This document shows positions 63,937 through 64,000 of a stretch of 64,000 bases of DNA, piece after piece (position 1 is the first letter of the stretch; each line of letters starts with the position of its first letter). The stretch comes from Craterostigma plantagineum. Lineage: Eukaryota > Streptophyta > Magnoliopsida > Lamiales > Linderniaceae. Under the pieces are notes generated by a model. That model searched no databases. It worked only from the letters and a program-made list of their open reading frames with translations, and was not told the origin of the DNA. The stretch lies in contig JAPQWV010000670.1 of assembly GCA_027422505.1 (NCBI GenBank), positions 1 through 64,000 on the forward strand, in the 5' to 3' direction. A program made the position numbers and the translations under genes.

Positions 63937-64000
63937 TCTCGTACGCTCGTCAGAACGACTGGAAGAGGAGCATCACGAAGTGAACTTCTCCAACGATAAT
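63917..64000 (+). repeat. 21-bp direct repeat, period 63 bp
   Basis: gtgaacttctccaacgataat at 63917-63937 and 63980-64000. The window ends within it, so more copies may follow. Confidence 0.85.

Overview
The window is a block of plant repeat DNA, most like intergenic or pericentromeric heterochromatin of a dicot. The evidence is structural. It holds long-LTR Ty3/gypsy elements with a C-terminal chromodomain and an initiator-Met tRNA primer site, Athila-like gypsy elements with an Asp-tRNA primer site, Ty1/copia elements, plant L1-type LINEs (ORF1 with a DUF4283-like domain and zinc knuckle; ORF2 with endonuclease, RT and a C-terminal zinc motif), a tRNA-type SINE, a 5S-bearing Cassandra-like LTR and a decayed MULE transposase. 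I see no host gene, tRNA gene or CRISPR array. The species cannot be named from the sequence.

Layout. 1-712: reverse-strand gypsy RNase H/integrase fragment. 1189-2823: reverse copia LTR that cuts the 5' LTR of Gypsy-1 (2824-15033). Gypsy-1 is itself broken by an ORF1-only LINE (LINE-a, 3431-6023, perfect 14-bp target-site duplication), a 5S-bearing LTR (7032-7496) and a solo copia LTR (7518-8983). 15034-18669: facing LTR fragments. 18670-20029: small reverse LTR with an unidentified ORF. 20030-27427: Gypsy-2, the best preserved gypsy element, carrying a SINE; its 3' LTR is cut after 36 bp by Athila-1 (27428-29723), which is cut by 5'-truncated LINE-b (29724-31997). 33391-33880: MULE remnant. 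33902-40459: Gypsy-3, with most of pol missing. 40460-45955: LINE-c. 45956-46199: reverse copia integrase scrap. 46200-48903: LINE-d. 48904-49160: inverted LINE ORF1 scrap. 49168-49406: short LTR. 49407-51984: Athila-2 (reverse). 51985-63998: Copia-3, which lacks protease and integrase and is split by nearly intact LINE-e (about 56930-62958).

How the parts relate. Nearly everything encodes copy-and-paste machinery, most of it dead. LINE-e is the closest to functional: ORF1 is open for 672 codons, and ORF2 has one frameshift and one stop. The strongest anomaly is at LINE-e. It is flanked by a 210-bp near-perfect direct duplication instead of the usual short target-site duplication. Its 5' junction carries a 32-nt exact inverted copy of sequence found about 0.4 kb further along the target. 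Other points worth following: a conserved 6-bp hairpin at a near-fixed distance from the poly(A) in three LINEs, a plant analogue of an ORF1-only 'half-LINE', and a 14-nt retro-insertion stub with its own 14-bp target-site duplication inside LINE-c.
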